A stretch of DNA of 64,000 nucleotides from Nocardiopsis coralli (GCF_014892575.1 NZ_JADBGI010000007.1:1-64000); one strand, 5' to 3'; shown: positions 1 through 8,979, counted from the stretch's first letter. Notes: generated from the letters alone by a model not told the origin. Translations and numbers: made by a program.

Positions 1-1
1 C

Positions 2-1192
2 TCCCTCGACCGCCTCGTCCAGCCCCTCGACCACCCCGAACACGTCAGCTACCTGCCCCTGGCCCACATCGCCGAGCGGGTCCTGAGCATCTACGCAGCC
101 CTCCTGCGCGCCGGTTCGGTGTGGATGTGCCCGTCACCCGACCAGCTCGTGGAGACCCTCCAGCACGTGCGGCCACGAACGTTCTTCGGCGTCCCCCGCG
201 TCTGGGAGAAGCTGACCTCCGGGGTGCAGGTGGGCCTGGGCCAACTGCCGGAGGAACAGCGCGCCGCCGTCGACGCCGCCCGCGAGGTCGGGGAGGAGTA
301 CGCCCGCCGCCTCGAGCTGGAGGGCACCGTCCCCGACGAACTGCGCGCCCGCCACGAGGACCTGCACGAGGAGGTCACCCGGCCGATCCTGTCCCTGATC
401 GGCCTCGACCGCGTCGAGCAGGCCACCTGCGCCTCCGCCCCCGTCCCCGTGGAACTGCTGCAGTTCTGGTCGGGGCTCGGGCTCGTCGTGCGCGAGGTGT
501 GGGGCCTCACCGAATCGGTCGGGGTCGCCACCGGCAACAGCCCCACGGAGGGCACCCGCACCGGCTCGGTCGGCCGCGCCCTCGACGACCTGTCCGTGCG
601 CATCGCCGACGACGGCGAGGTGCTCCTGCGCGGTGCCACCCTCTTCTCCGGTTACGCCCGCGCCGACGGGACCCTCGACCCGGCCGTCGACGCAGACGGC
701 TGGTTCCCCACCGGCGACCTCGGCCACCTCGACGAGGACGGCTACCTGTGGATCACCGGGCGCAAGAAGGACATCATCGTCACCTCCGGAGGAAAGAACG
801 TCGCCCCCGCCCCGGTGGAGGGCGCCCTCAAGGAACACCCGCTCGTCGGACAGGTCCATGTGCACGGCGACGCCCGCCCCTACGTGGTCGCGCTCGTCCT
901 GCTCGACCCCGAAGCGGCACCGGCCTGGGCCCGGGCCCAGGGGCTCGACGTGGGCCCCGAGCTGTCGGACCTGGCCGCACACCCGCAGGTCAGGGCCGAG
1001 ATCGACCGGGCCGTCGAGCAGGCCAACGCCAGGTTGAGCAGGCCCGAACAGGTGCGCCGCCACCGGTTGCTCGGTGACGAGTGGGCCCCCGAGACCGGCG
1101 AGCTGACCCCCACGCTCAAACTCCGCAGGCCGGTCGTCGAGGAGCGTTACGCCGCCGAACTCGACGCCCTCTACACCTCCGGAACCGACTGA
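2..1192 (+). CDS. Long-chain acyl-CoA synthetase (FadD15-like), 5' end outside window
   Basis: This is the C-terminal ~396 residues of an AMP-forming fatty acyl-CoA synthetase, which activates long-chain fatty acids with ATP and CoA. The frame is open from base 2, and the segment SYLPLAHIAERVLSIY near residues 15-30 is typical of the FadD15 branch. Further on are the WGLTES adenylate-binding motif, GWFPTGDLG and the hinge GRKKDIIVTSGGKNVAP, followed by a normal C-terminal lid ending with TGA. The family is usually about 600 residues, so roughly 200 N-terminal residues with the P-loop lie upstream of the window. The first internal ATG (119) is not the true start because homology runs through it. 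A strong hairpin follows the stop. Identity is secure at family level; chain-length preference cannot be read. Confidence 0.93.
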   Translation, partial: SLDRLVQPLDHPEHVSYLPLAHIAERVLSIYAALLRAGSVWMCPSPDQLVETLQHVRPRTFFGVPRVWEKLTSGVQVGLGQLPEEQRAAVDAAREVGEEYARRLELEGTVPDELRARHEDLHEEVTRPILSLIGLDRVEQATCASAPVPVELLQFWSGLGLVVREVWGLTESVGVATGNSPTEGTRTGSVGRALDDLSVRIADDGEVLLRGATLFSGYARADGTLDPAVDADGWFPTGDLGHLDEDGYLWITGRKKDIIVTSGGKNVAPAPVEGALKEHPLVGQVHVHGDARPYVVALVLLDPEAAPAWARAQGLDVGPELSDLAAHPQVRAEIDRAVEQANARLSRPEQVRRHRLLGDEWAPETGELTPTLKLRRPVVEERYAAELDALYTSGTD

Positions 1193-1217
1193 ACCGCGTG
1201 CCCCCGCGCACCGGGTG

Positions 1218-1243
1218 CCGGGCCCCGCCATGATGGGGCCCGG
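1218..1243 (+). terminator. Hairpin terminator after the acyl-CoA synthetase
   Basis: Perfect 9-bp inverted repeat, CCGGGCCCC at 1218-1226 and GGGGCCCGG at 1235-1243, with an 8-base loop, 26 bases after the stop codon. There is no T-run, as is common in high-GC actinomycetes. Confidence 0.6.
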
Positions 1244-1272
1244 ACCCGCACACCCGCGCACGAGGGGGCACG

Positions 1273-2163
1273 ATGGCCGGCACACCCGCACGCGTGAGGG
1301 CGCCGCGGCCCGGTGGCGCGGTCTGGCGCAGGTTCGGTGACGTGCGGTCCCTGCTCATGGGTCCGCAGATCCTCCTGCTCCAGGTCGCCCACCCGGTCGT
1401 GGGCGCCGGCGTGCTGGAGCACAGCACGTTCCGGGAGCACCCCTGGCGCCGGCTGTGGCGCACCCTGGTCTCGCTGAGCACCGTGGTCTACGGGGGCCAG
1501 GAAGCCGCCGTGGCCGAGGCCCGGAGGCTGCGCGGAGAACACACCTCGGTCAAGGGCGTGGACGCGGCCGGGCGCCGCTACCACGCGCTCGACCCCGAGG
1601 CCTACCACTGGGTGCACGCCACCCTGGTCCAGGGGCCCGTCGACGCCCACCGCCTCTTCGGCCCCGGCCTCGACCGGGCCGAACTGGATGCCTACTACGC
1701 AGGGATGCGCGACGTCGGAAGGGTGTGGGGGCTGCACGAACGCCACCTGCCGACGGACCGGGACACGTTCGCCGCCTACTACGACGCGACCGTCCACGAC
1801 CGGCTCGAGCACACCCGTGCCGTCGACGACCTCGTGTGGGCCCTGGCCCGCCCGGCCCGTCCGGCCGCATGGATCCCGGACGCGCTGTGGGAACCGGTCG
1901 GGGTGCTGCTCGCCCGGCCCGTCCTGCTCGTCACGGTCGGATCCTTGCCCCCGGTCCTGCGCGAGCGCGTCGGCCTGCACTGGGGTCCGCGGCAGGAACG
2001 CTCCCTGCGCCGCCTGGCCGCCGTCGTGCGTGCCGCCGCCGCGCTCACACCGCCACCCGTGCGCCGCGGCCACAGCCGGGTCCTGGCCGCCGTCGGCCGC
2101 AGGGGCCAACGGCACAGGCAACGTGCCGCGGGGTCAGCCGCCGTGCCGGGCGCTGCCGCCTGA
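1273..2163 (+). CDS. MpaB-family oxygenase (DUF2236)
   Basis: A 296-residue protein of the DUF2236/MpaB family, heme-dependent oxygenases related to the latex-clearing protein Lcp. The family signature is visible: QVAHPVVGAGV (residues 37-47, conserved His40), then HSTFREHPWRRLWRT and a helical stretch ending in YHWVHATL with further conserved His. No signal peptide or strong membrane helix is seen, so it is probably cytoplasmic. The ATG at 1273 follows a GAGGGGG stretch that can serve as ribosome binding site. Its last 30 bases overlap the end of the convergent membrane-protein gene. The substrate is unknown; Lcp itself cleaves polyisoprene, but most family members have no assigned reaction. 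Confidence 0.85.
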   Translation: MAGTPARVRAPRPGGAVWRRFGDVRSLLMGPQILLLQVAHPVVGAGVLEHSTFREHPWRRLWRTLVSLSTVVYGGQEAAVAEARRLRGEHTSVKGVDAAGRRYHALDPEAYHWVHATLVQGPVDAHRLFGPGLDRAELDAYYAGMRDVGRVWGLHERHLPTDRDTFAAYYDATVHDRLEHTRAVDDLVWALARPARPAAWIPDALWEPVGVLLARPVLLVTVGSLPPVLRERVGLHWGPRQERSLRRLAAVVRAAAALTPPPVRRGHSRVLAAVGRRGQRHRQRAAGSAAVPGAAA

Positions 2164-2637
2164 GTCCTCCGGGGAACGCGTGGGACGGGGAGCGGCCCGG
2201 GCGGCCTCGTACCCGGTGCGGTAGACCGCCTCACGCTCGCTCGCCTCGTCCTCGGACTCGTCGGCGCGCGGCCACCCGGCGGTGAGCCCGTAGATCACCA
2301 GCACGTCGATCGCGATCGCCACCATCGACCACAGCGGCATCGCCACCACGAACGCGAGCTGGGCCAGGGCGTTGAGCGAGGCCAGCACGATCGCGAAGAC
2401 CCGCGCCCACGGGCTGCCGGAGAGCACCGACATCCCGGCCACGACCAGGACCACACCCCACAGCCCCAGCAGGACACCCCAGGAGGCGTACTCGAGCATG
2501 AGCATCTCGGTGTCGGTGGCGAAGTAGAACTCGGGGACGAACAGTGCGACCAGGCCCTGGATGATGTTGATGCATCCGATGACGGTCAGCAGCGTCGCGA
2601 CGAAGAACTGCCAGCCGTTGGCGGCATCGAAGCGCAT
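2134..2637 (-). CDS. Small four-helix membrane protein (DUF7144-like)
   Basis: A 167-residue integral membrane protein. Four hydrophobic segments are clear: residues about 10-33 (FFVATLLTVIGCINIIQGLV), 50-70, 78-98 and 102-120, followed by a charged cytoplasmic tail of about 45 residues rich in Glu, Arg and Pro. The pattern and the N-terminal GWQFF motif fit a family of small actinobacterial proteins known only as a domain of unknown function. It is monocistronic and convergent with the DUF2236 gene, overlapping it by 30 bases. No enzymatic residues are recognisable and I assign no function. Confidence 0.75.
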   Translation of the reverse strand: MRFDAANGWQFFVATLLTVIGCINIIQGLVALFVPEFYFATDTEMLMLEYASWGVLLGLWGVVLVVAGMSVLSGSPWARVFAIVLASLNALAQLAFVVAMPLWSMVAIAIDVLVIYGLTAGWPRADESEDEASEREAVYRTGYEAARAAPRPTRSPEDSGGSARHGG

Positions 2638-2866
2638 GTCGTGCTCCTCACCGGGCCCCGTCCGGCCGGAGGGCGCCCTTGGGGTGTCACGGTCGGGTGC
2701 GCCGGTTCGCGCGCCGCCCTCTCATGATCACGGAGGGAACGTCATGGCCGCCCACAGGTCCGTCCACGATCCGGTAAAGCCGGGCGCGGCGCGGGAAGGC
2801 CGCGCAAGGGCCGCCCCGCCGCACTTCCCGGGGATTACGTAACCGCGTCGCCCTTAGGGTGGAGGC

Positions 2867-3394
2867 GTGGCAGACGACAAGACCGAACAGCGCCTGGCCG
2901 ACCTCGAGGCCCGTGTCGCCGCCCTGGAATCGGCCGACCCGCCCGCCCCGTCCCGCGGCGGGACCGCTCCCGCCTCCGCCGAGGACACCTTCTTCGCCGT
3001 CAACGAGCTGCGCCGCCGTGTCGGGGGCCGGGGAGGGGTCCTCTACGCCGGAACCGTGCGCGCCTCAGAGGACCACGAGCCGCTGGAGTGGCAGTACGGA
3101 CACCCCGTCGAACGCCTGGAGGGCTCCGACTGGTCACGCCTGGCGCCCCGCCTGGACGCCCTGGGCAACCCGGTCCGCCTCAAACTGCTGCACGAGATCT
3201 GGAACGGGGCCGGGACCGTCGCCGAGCTGGCCGAACTCCCCGGCTTCGGGACCACCGGGCAGATCTACCACCACGTCAACCAGCTCACCTCCGCCGGATG
3301 GCTGGCACCCACACGGCGCGGCCACTACTCCATCCCGGCCGAGCGCATCGTGCCGCTGCTGGTGATCCTGGCCGCCGCCGGCGACACACCCTGA
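2867..3394 (+). CDS. ArsR-like winged-helix transcriptional regulator
   Basis: A 175-residue DNA-binding protein. Residues 1-25 (EQRLADLEARVAALES) look like a short coiled coil that could drive dimerisation. The C-terminal half carries an ArsR-type winged helix: LDALGNPVRLKLLHEIW starts the first helix, and TTGQIYHHVNQLTSAGWL is the recognition helix and turn, followed by a wing (RGHYSIPAERI). There are no Cys clusters, so metal sensing is not indicated. The GTG start at 2867 has GGTGGAGG just upstream. It precedes the ferritin-like gene by 71 bases on the same strand and may regulate it, but no clear palindrome is visible. Ligand and target are unknown. Confidence 0.8.
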   Translation: MADDKTEQRLADLEARVAALESADPPAPSRGGTAPASAEDTFFAVNELRRRVGGRGGVLYAGTVRASEDHEPLEWQYGHPVERLEGSDWSRLAPRLDALGNPVRLKLLHEIWNGAGTVAELAELPGFGTTGQIYHHVNQLTSAGWLAPTRRGHYSIPAERIVPLLVILAAAGDTP

Positions 3395-3465
3395 CGGGCC
3401 GATCGTGCGCCGCGCAGGCTCCTGAGCACATTGTGCCGGGGACGGAGCGTTCCTAGCCTGAACAT

Positions 3466-4323
3466 GTGCCAAGAGCGATCGTCACCCCTCGCAAGATCAA
3501 CGAGCACGTCCACCGGCTCGGTGAGGAACACCCGCCGGTCCCCTTCGAATCGGTGGACTTCACCGTCGAGGACCCCCGGGCCCTGCGGGCCCGCTACGGG
3601 GAGGTCTTCGAGTACCTCTCCCGTGTCGAGCTCGAGGTCGAACGCAACGTCCTCGAACTGCTCGTGCTCATGCCCGACGTCACCGAGAACGACCGGCTCT
3701 TCTACGCCGACGTGTGGCACCCGCAGGAGCTGCGCCACGGCCACATCCTCGACCGCCTCCAGCAGGACCTGGGCATGGAACCCGCCCGGCCCCACCTCCG
3801 GGTCTCGCCCGCCATGCGCGTCCTCGGCGCCCTGGCGCACCTGAGCCCCGTCCAGGACGTGGTGCGCATGCTCTACTACCTGACCGGGGCCGCCACCGAA
3901 CGCCAGGCCGTCCTGGCCTACAACATCCTCAACCGCGGGCTGCTCGAGATGGGCGAGGACGCCGTCGCCCACACGATCGTCACGCCCATCAAACGCCAGG
4001 AACCCGGCCACTTCGCCTTCTACCGCATGTCGGCCACCTCGCTGGTCCAGCACGGCGTTCTGCGGCCCTGGCAGCTCTTCCTGACACGCCTCCTGCGCAA
4101 GCACAGCTTCTCCCCGGTCGGCGCCAACACCACCGAGCAGATGGGCGACTACGGCGGGGTGGTCACCGCACTGGGCCTGGCGGACGAGGCCGAGGCCTAC
4201 GCGGCCGAGGTCGGGCGGGTCGAGTCCCAGCTCCTGTGGGCGCACAAGGAAGGGATGGCGGTCCCGCCCTACGTCCTGGAAGCCCTGCGCGAGAGCCTGC
4301 GCCTGTACCGGGAACGCCCCTGA
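3466..4323 (+). CDS. Ferritin-like diiron protein of unknown function
   Basis: A 285-residue, all-helical protein with two carboxylate/histidine motifs spaced like a ferritin-like diiron site: QELRHGH near residue 88 (ExxH) after the Glu-rich helix RVELEVERN, and QEPGHFAFY near residue 180 (ExxH) after LEMGEDAVAH. This arrangement matches the superfamily that includes acyl-ACP desaturases and ribonucleotide reductase small subunits. Proteins of this kind in actinobacteria are sometimes mislabelled as LepA GTPases; no G-motif is present here. The GTG start at 3466 gives MPRAIVTPRK. Convergent with the ribose-type ABC operon across a bidirectional hairpin. Substrate and redox partner are unknown. 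Confidence 0.65.
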   Translation: MPRAIVTPRKINEHVHRLGEEHPPVPFESVDFTVEDPRALRARYGEVFEYLSRVELEVERNVLELLVLMPDVTENDRLFYADVWHPQELRHGHILDRLQQDLGMEPARPHLRVSPAMRVLGALAHLSPVQDVVRMLYYLTGAATERQAVLAYNILNRGLLEMGEDAVAHTIVTPIKRQEPGHFAFYRMSATSLVQHGVLRPWQLFLTRLLRKHSFSPVGANTTEQMGDYGGVVTALGLADEAEAYAAEVGRVESQLLWAHKEGMAVPPYVLEALRESLRLYRERP

Positions 4324-4330
4324 CACACGA

Positions 4331-4369
4331 GTGCCCGGCCGCCGCCCCCGCGGGGCAGCGACCGGGCAC
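4331..4369. terminator. Bidirectional hairpin between convergent genes
   Basis: GTGCCCGG at 4331-4338 pairs with CCGGGCAC at 4362-4369, enclosing an inner CCCC/GGGG stem. It lies between the stop codons of the ferritin-like gene (+) and the ABC fusion gene (-), so it can serve both. Confidence 0.55.
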
Positions 4370-4383
4370 AGGGACGAGCCCGA

Positions 4384-6333
4384 TCAGGAGAAGTCGTCCA
4401 CGTTGTCCTCGGTGACGATCTCCACCGGGACCCGCACGTCCTCCTCGACGCTCTCGCCGCGCGCGGCGTCGATCGCGTTGCGCACCGCCACACGCCCGAG
4501 CTCGGCGGGCTGCTGCGCGATGGTCGCGAACAGGGTGCCCTGCTCGACCGCCTCGAAGCCCTCCGGGGTGCCGTCGAAGCCGACCACCACGGCCTCCTCG
4601 CCGGCGTCGCTCAGAGCCGCGGACGCACCCAGCGCCATCTCGTCGTTCTCGGCGAAGACGGCGTCGATGTCGCCGTTGGCCTGAAGCATGTTGGTCATCA
4701 CGTCCAGGCCGCGGGTGCGGTCGAAGTCGGCCGGCTGTTCGGCGACGACCTCGATGTCCCCGTACTCGGCGATGCCCTCGCTGAAGCCCTCGCCGCGCTC
4801 ACGGCTCGCGGAGGCGCCCGGGGTGCCCTGCAGCACCGCGATCCGTCCCTCCTCGCCGATCTCCTCGGCCAGGACCTGGGCGGCCAGGCGCCCGCCCTCG
4901 ACGTTGTCCGAGGTCACCAGCGCCTCCGTCTCGGCGTCGTTGACCCCGCGGTCGGCGGCGATCACCGGGATGTCGGCGTTGTTGGCGCCGCGCACCGGCG
5001 GGCCCACCGCGTCGGAGTCCACCGGGTTGAGCACCATCGTGTCCACACCGGTGCTCACGAAGTTCTCGATCTGGTCGGCCTGCTGCGAGGGGTCGTCCTG
5101 GGCGTCGGTGACCACCAGGTCCACACCCGCGTCGGCGGCCTCCTCCTCGGCACCGTCCCGCATCTGCAGGAAGAACGGGTTGTTCAGCGTGGAGACCGAC
5201 ATGCCCACCCGGGGCCCCTCGGAGGAGGAGTCCGGGGTCAGGAACGACAGCGCACCCACGATGAGCGCCGTCACCGCGGCCGCACCGCCGAGCACCGCCA
5301 GACGCCTACCGCGCCCGCCGGAACCGCCGGCAGCGCCCGCGCCCCCGCCGGTGCCCGCACCGCCCGAACCGGAACGGCGGCGCACGGTGTCGAACAGCAC
5401 CGCCAGCGCGATGACCACACCGATGACGACCTGCTGCCAGAACGCCGAGACCGAGAGCAGGTTCAGGCCGTTGCGCAGCACCGCGAGGATGAGCGCACCG
5501 ATGAGTGTGCCCGAGGCGGTACCGACGCCGCCGGCCAGGCTCGCACCACCGATGACCACGGCGGCGATCGCGTCCAGCTCGTACCCCTGCGCGGCCTGCG
5601 GCTGCGCGGAGGCCAGACGCGAAGCGAGGATGACACCGGCCACCGCCGCGAACAGACCGGAGAGCGCGTACACACCCAGCTTGTGGCGCTTGACGCGGAT
5701 CCCCGACAGGCGCGCGGCCTCCTCGTTGCCGCCGATCGCGTACATCGCACGTCCGGCGAAGGTCCTGCGCAGGATCACCGCGGTGATCAGGCCCATGACG
5801 ACCATGATCAGCACGGGAACGGGCAGCCAGCCGCCCAGGGAGTCGCCCAGGCGCGCGACCGAGTCCGGCAGCGCGATCGGGCTCCCCTCGGAGATCACCA
5901 GCGAGAGTCCGCGCCCGATCGAGAGCATCGCCAGCGTCGCGATGAACGGCGGGAGTTTCCCGTAGGCGACCAGGGCACCGTTGACCAGACCGGCCGCGGT
6001 ACCCGTGGCGGCGGCCAGGGGCACCGCCAGATAGACGGGGACCCCTTCCACCGTCGCCAACCAGGCCAGCATCGTCGCCGACAGCGCCGCGACCGAACCG
6101 ACCGACAGGTCGATGCCGCCGGAGATGATGACGAAGGTGACACCGAAGGCCAGGACCGCGATGACCGCGGCCTGGACACCGACGTTGAGGAGGTTCTGCG
6201 CCGTCAGGAAGTCGTCGGACAGCAGCGACATGAACACGACCAGCACGGCCAGTGCGGTCAGCGCTCCGTTGTCCAACAGGAATCGGCGCACGACGGGCCA
6301 GGTGCCGCCGCTCTTTGCTGTGTCAGTGGGCAC
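4384..6333 (-). CDS. Ribose-type ABC permease fused to its sugar-binding protein
   Basis: A 649-residue fusion. Residues 1 to about 320 are an RbsC-class permease with 8-10 hydrophobic segments and the signature GVTFVIISGGIDLSVGSV. A Gly/Ala-rich linker and one further membrane helix (LAVLGGAAAVTALIVGALSFL, about 343-363) lead to an RbsB-class periplasmic-binding domain (GMSVSTLNNPFF, DAQDDPSQQADQIENF, VVVGFDGTPEG) in residues ~375-649, which would sit outside the membrane. It imports a pentose-like sugar with the ATPase encoded just upstream; its GTG start directly follows that gene's TAA with no spacer. Permease/binding-protein fusions of this class are known but uncommon. The tethered receptor replaces a separate lipoprotein. 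Confidence 0.9.
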   Translation of the reverse strand: MPTDTAKSGGTWPVVRRFLLDNGALTALAVLVVFMSLLSDDFLTAQNLLNVGVQAAVIAVLAFGVTFVIISGGIDLSVGSVAALSATMLAWLATVEGVPVYLAVPLAAATGTAAGLVNGALVAYGKLPPFIATLAMLSIGRGLSLVISEGSPIALPDSVARLGDSLGGWLPVPVLIMVVMGLITAVILRRTFAGRAMYAIGGNEEAARLSGIRVKRHKLGVYALSGLFAAVAGVILASRLASAQPQAAQGYELDAIAAVVIGGASLAGGVGTASGTLIGALILAVLRNGLNLLSVSAFWQQVVIGVVIALAVLFDTVRRRSGSGGAGTGGGAGAAGGSGGRGRRLAVLGGAAAVTALIVGALSFLTPDSSSEGPRVGMSVSTLNNPFFLQMRDGAEEEAADAGVDLVVTDAQDDPSQQADQIENFVSTGVDTMVLNPVDSDAVGPPVRGANNADIPVIAADRGVNDAETEALVTSDNVEGGRLAAQVLAEEIGEEGRIAVLQGTPGASASRERGEGFSEGIAEYGDIEVVAEQPADFDRTRGLDVMTNMLQANGDIDAVFAENDEMALGASAALSDAGEEAVVVGFDGTPEGFEAVEQGTLFATIAQQPAELGRVAVRNAIDAARGESVEEDVRVPVEIVTEDNVDDFS

Positions 6334-7863
6334 TTACCGGCCCTCCACTTCGTTCTCTTCGGTGCTGGTTCCGGGGTTGGCGGCGACCGCGAGCGACATC
6401 ACGGAGTCCTGGGTGGCCTCCTCGGCGGAGAGCTCACCGGTGACGCGGCCCTGCGCCATGACGAGGATCCGGTCGCTCATCCCCAGCACCTCGGGCAGGT
6501 CGCTGGAGATCATCAGGACCGCGTGACCGGAGGCGGTCAGTTCGTTGACGAGCCGGTAGATCTCGACCTTGGCGCCGGCGTCGACGCCGCGGGTCGGTTC
6601 GTCCAGCACGAGCACCCGCGACTCGGCCAGCAGCCACTTGCCGATGACGACCTTCTGCTGGTTGCCGCCCGAGAGCGTGCGCACGTGCTGTCCGATGTGG
6701 GCCATGCGGATCGCGAGCTCGCCGGCGATGCGCGTCGCGGACGAGCGCTGGCCCGACAGGTCCACGAACCCGCCCCGGCTGGAGGGGCCCAGCGTGACCA
6801 GGCCCAGGTTCTCCTCCACGGACGCGTCCAGGACCAGGCCCTGGCCCTTGCGGTCCTCCGGGACCAGGCCCAGGCCCGCACCCAGGGCCGCGCCGACGTC
6901 GCCGCCCGGCAGCCGGTCGCCGATGACCTCGACGGAACCGCTGTCGTAGGGGTCGGCGCCGAAGACCGCGCGGGCGACCTCGGTACGGCCGGCACCCACG
7001 AGCCCGGCCAGGCCGACGACCTCGCCGGCGCGCACGTCCAGGTCGATGTCCTCGAAGACGCCGCTGCGGGTCAGTCCGCGCACCTTCAGGAGGGTCTCGC
7101 CGGGTTCCGGGCGCTCACGGGGGTACTGCTCGTCGATGCTGCGGCCCACCATGAGGCGCACCAGCTCGTCCTCGGGCTCGGAGGCCGCCACGTGGGCGAC
7201 CGATCGCCCGTCGCGCAGCACCGTGACCCGGTCGCCCAGGTCCGCGATCTCCTCGAGATGGTGGGTGATGAAGACCAGCCCGACCCCCTCGCCGCGCAGC
7301 CGCCGGGCGATGGTGAAGAGCCGCTCGACCTCCTCGGTGGTGAGCACCGCGGTGGGCTCGTCCATGATGAGGACCTTCGCGTCCAGGCTCAGCGCCTTGG
7401 CGATCTCCACCATCTGGAGCTGGGCGATGCCCAGGCCGCGCACCTTCGCGCCCGGGGCCACGTCGACCCCGACCCGCTCCAGGAGCTCGGCTGCCTCGGC
7501 CTCCATGCGCTTGGTGTCGACGAAGCCGAACCGGCGCGGCTGGCGGCCCAGGAAGATGTTCTCGGCCACCGTCACGTCGGGGACGAGGTTGAACTCCTGG
7601 TAGATCGTGGCGATGCCCAGGCCGGCGGCGTCCTGGGCGTCGCGGATGACGACCTCGCGCCCTTCGACGAGGATCCTGCCCTCGTCGGGACGGTGGGCGC
7701 CGGACAGCACCTTGATGAGGGTGCTCTTCCCGGCTCCGTTCTCGCCGAGCAGGACGTGCACCTCGCCCCGGCGCAGGTCGAAGTCGACGTCGTCGAGCGC
7801 GACCACGCCCGGGAAGGCCTTGCGTACGCCCTCGATGCGTAGCAGTTCTTCCGGACTACTCAC
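6334..7863 (-). CDS. rbsA: Ribose-type ABC transporter ATP-binding protein (RbsA class)
   Basis: A 509-residue tandem ATPase. The first nucleotide-binding domain has Walker A GENGAGKST and Walker B VLIMDEPTAVLT; the second has the degenerate GLVGAGRTEVA typical of RbsA/XylG proteins, signature LSGGNQQKVVIGKWL and DEPTRGVDAG. It powers sugar import by the fused permease downstream. The chosen start is GTG at 7863 (VSSPEELLRIEGV), which overlaps the end of the LacI gene by 8 bases, indicating translational coupling; the much longer open frame upstream to 9093 is only the antisense-like extension through lacI. The gene order is lacI-rbsA-permease/binding fusion. Substrate is inferred as ribose or a similar sugar; no ribokinase is nearby. 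Confidence 0.93.
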   Translation of the reverse strand: MSSPEELLRIEGVRKAFPGVVALDDVDFDLRRGEVHVLLGENGAGKSTLIKVLSGAHRPDEGRILVEGREVVIRDAQDAAGLGIATIYQEFNLVPDVTVAENIFLGRQPRRFGFVDTKRMEAEAAELLERVGVDVAPGAKVRGLGIAQLQMVEIAKALSLDAKVLIMDEPTAVLTTEEVERLFTIARRLRGEGVGLVFITHHLEEIADLGDRVTVLRDGRSVAHVAASEPEDELVRLMVGRSIDEQYPRERPEPGETLLKVRGLTRSGVFEDIDLDVRAGEVVGLAGLVGAGRTEVARAVFGADPYDSGSVEVIGDRLPGGDVGAALGAGLGLVPEDRKGQGLVLDASVEENLGLVTLGPSSRGGFVDLSGQRSSATRIAGELAIRMAHIGQHVRTLSGGNQQKVVIGKWLLAESRVLVLDEPTRGVDAGAKVEIYRLVNELTASGHAVLMISSDLPEVLGMSDRILVMAQGRVTGELSAEEATQDSVMSLAVAANPGTSTEENEVEGR

Positions 7864-8884
7864 GTGTGGCTCCTCCGGTCGGGGCAGACGGTTCGGGCTC
7901 GCCGCAGGAACGGCGGACGACCAGGTGGGCGGGCAGGACGGTCGACGTGGCCGGTTCGCCCGCGATGAGACCGGCCAACGCCCGCACGGCCACCCGGCCC
8001 AGCTCCGCGGTCGGTTGGGCGATCGCGGTGATGGGCGGCGCGGTGTGCGGGAACCAGGGGATGTCGTCGAACGCGGCCAGGGCGATGTCGCCGGGCACGC
8101 GCAGGCCCCGGTCGCGGATCGCGTCGAGCGCACCCAGGGCCATGAGGTTGTCGGTGGCGAAGACCGCGTCGGGGCGTTCGGGCAGGTCCAGGAAGGCCTC
8201 GGTGGCCAGGCGCCCGCTCTCGGCCTGGAAGTCGCCGGTGCCCACGTGAGAGTCGGGCAGCGAGAGCCCGAACTCCGACAGCGCCGCACGGAAGGCCTCC
8301 ACACGCTCGCGGCCGGTGGTCGTGGCGGCGGGGCCGGTGATGATCGCGAGGCGGCGGTGGCCGAGCCCGTACAGGTGGGCGACCAGGTCCCGGATCGCGC
8401 CGCGGCCGTCCGAGCGGACCACGGGGGCGTCGGAGCCGGGGATCCAGCGGTCGACGAAGACCACGGGGGTGGTGCCGGAGGCGGCGTCGAGTGTCGTGGG
8501 GGAGCGGCCGTCCGCGGGGGAGACGAGCAGCCCGTCGATACGCCGTTCCATGAGGGAGCGTACGTGGTGGTCCTCGAGTTCGGCGCGTTCGTCGGCGTTG
8601 CCGATGATGACGCTGTAACCCAGTGCGCGGGCCTCCTCCTCCACGGACCGGGCGAGCTCGGTGAAGTAGGGGTTGAGCACGTCGCTGATGACCAGCCCGA
8701 TCGTGCGTGTGCGGTCGGTGCGCAGGGAACGCGCGACGACGTTGGGCCGGTAGCCGAGCGCCTCTGCGGCGGAGAGGACCTTGGCCCGGGCGCCGTCGCT
8801 GACCGCCGACTGCCCGTTGAGGGCGCGCGAGACCGTCGCCACCGACAGACCGGCCGCCCGGGCGACGTCCTTGATACCCACCAC
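7856..8884 (-). CDS. LacI-family repressor of the sugar import operon
   Basis: A 342-residue LacI/GalR regulator. The N-terminal helix-turn-helix reads VGIKDVARAAGLSVATVSRAL, followed by the hinge helix (NVVARSLRTDRTRTIGLVISDVLNPYF) and a periplasmic-binding-like effector domain with the usual GLGHRRLAIITG segment. It is the first gene of the operon and ends 8 bases inside rbsA. Two operator-like sites of the LacI consensus lie 64-95 bases upstream of its start, so the simplest model is autorepression relieved by the imported sugar. The effector cannot be deduced from sequence. Confidence 0.92.
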   Translation of the reverse strand: MVGIKDVARAAGLSVATVSRALNGQSAVSDGARAKVLSAAEALGYRPNVVARSLRTDRTRTIGLVISDVLNPYFTELARSVEEEARALGYSVIIGNADERAELEDHHVRSLMERRIDGLLVSPADGRSPTTLDAASGTTPVVFVDRWIPGSDAPVVRSDGRGAIRDLVAHLYGLGHRRLAIITGPAATTTGRERVEAFRAALSEFGLSLPDSHVGTGDFQAESGRLATEAFLDLPERPDAVFATDNLMALGALDAIRDRGLRVPGDIALAAFDDIPWFPHTAPPITAIAQPTAELGRVAVRALAGLIAGEPATSTVLPAHLVVRRSCGEPEPSAPTGGATRE

Positions 8885-8947
8885 CTGCGTTCACCTCCTC
8901 GAACACCGTCGTGTGTGCGGGGCCTGGAGGGGTCCGGACCGGCACGC

Positions 8948-8979
8948 TGGAAACGATTACATGATCGGAAACGATTACA
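8948..8979 (-). promoter_or_regulatory. Two tandem LacI-type operators
   Basis: TGGAAACGATTACA at 8948-8961 and CGGAAACGATTACA at 8966-8979 are near-identical 14-mers whose centres are 18 bases apart. Each fits the LacI/GalR pattern TGNAANCGNTTNCA with the central CG. They lie just upstream of the lacI start (8884) in the promoter region of the sugar import operon; the amine oxidase gene diverges from the same region. Confidence 0.75.
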
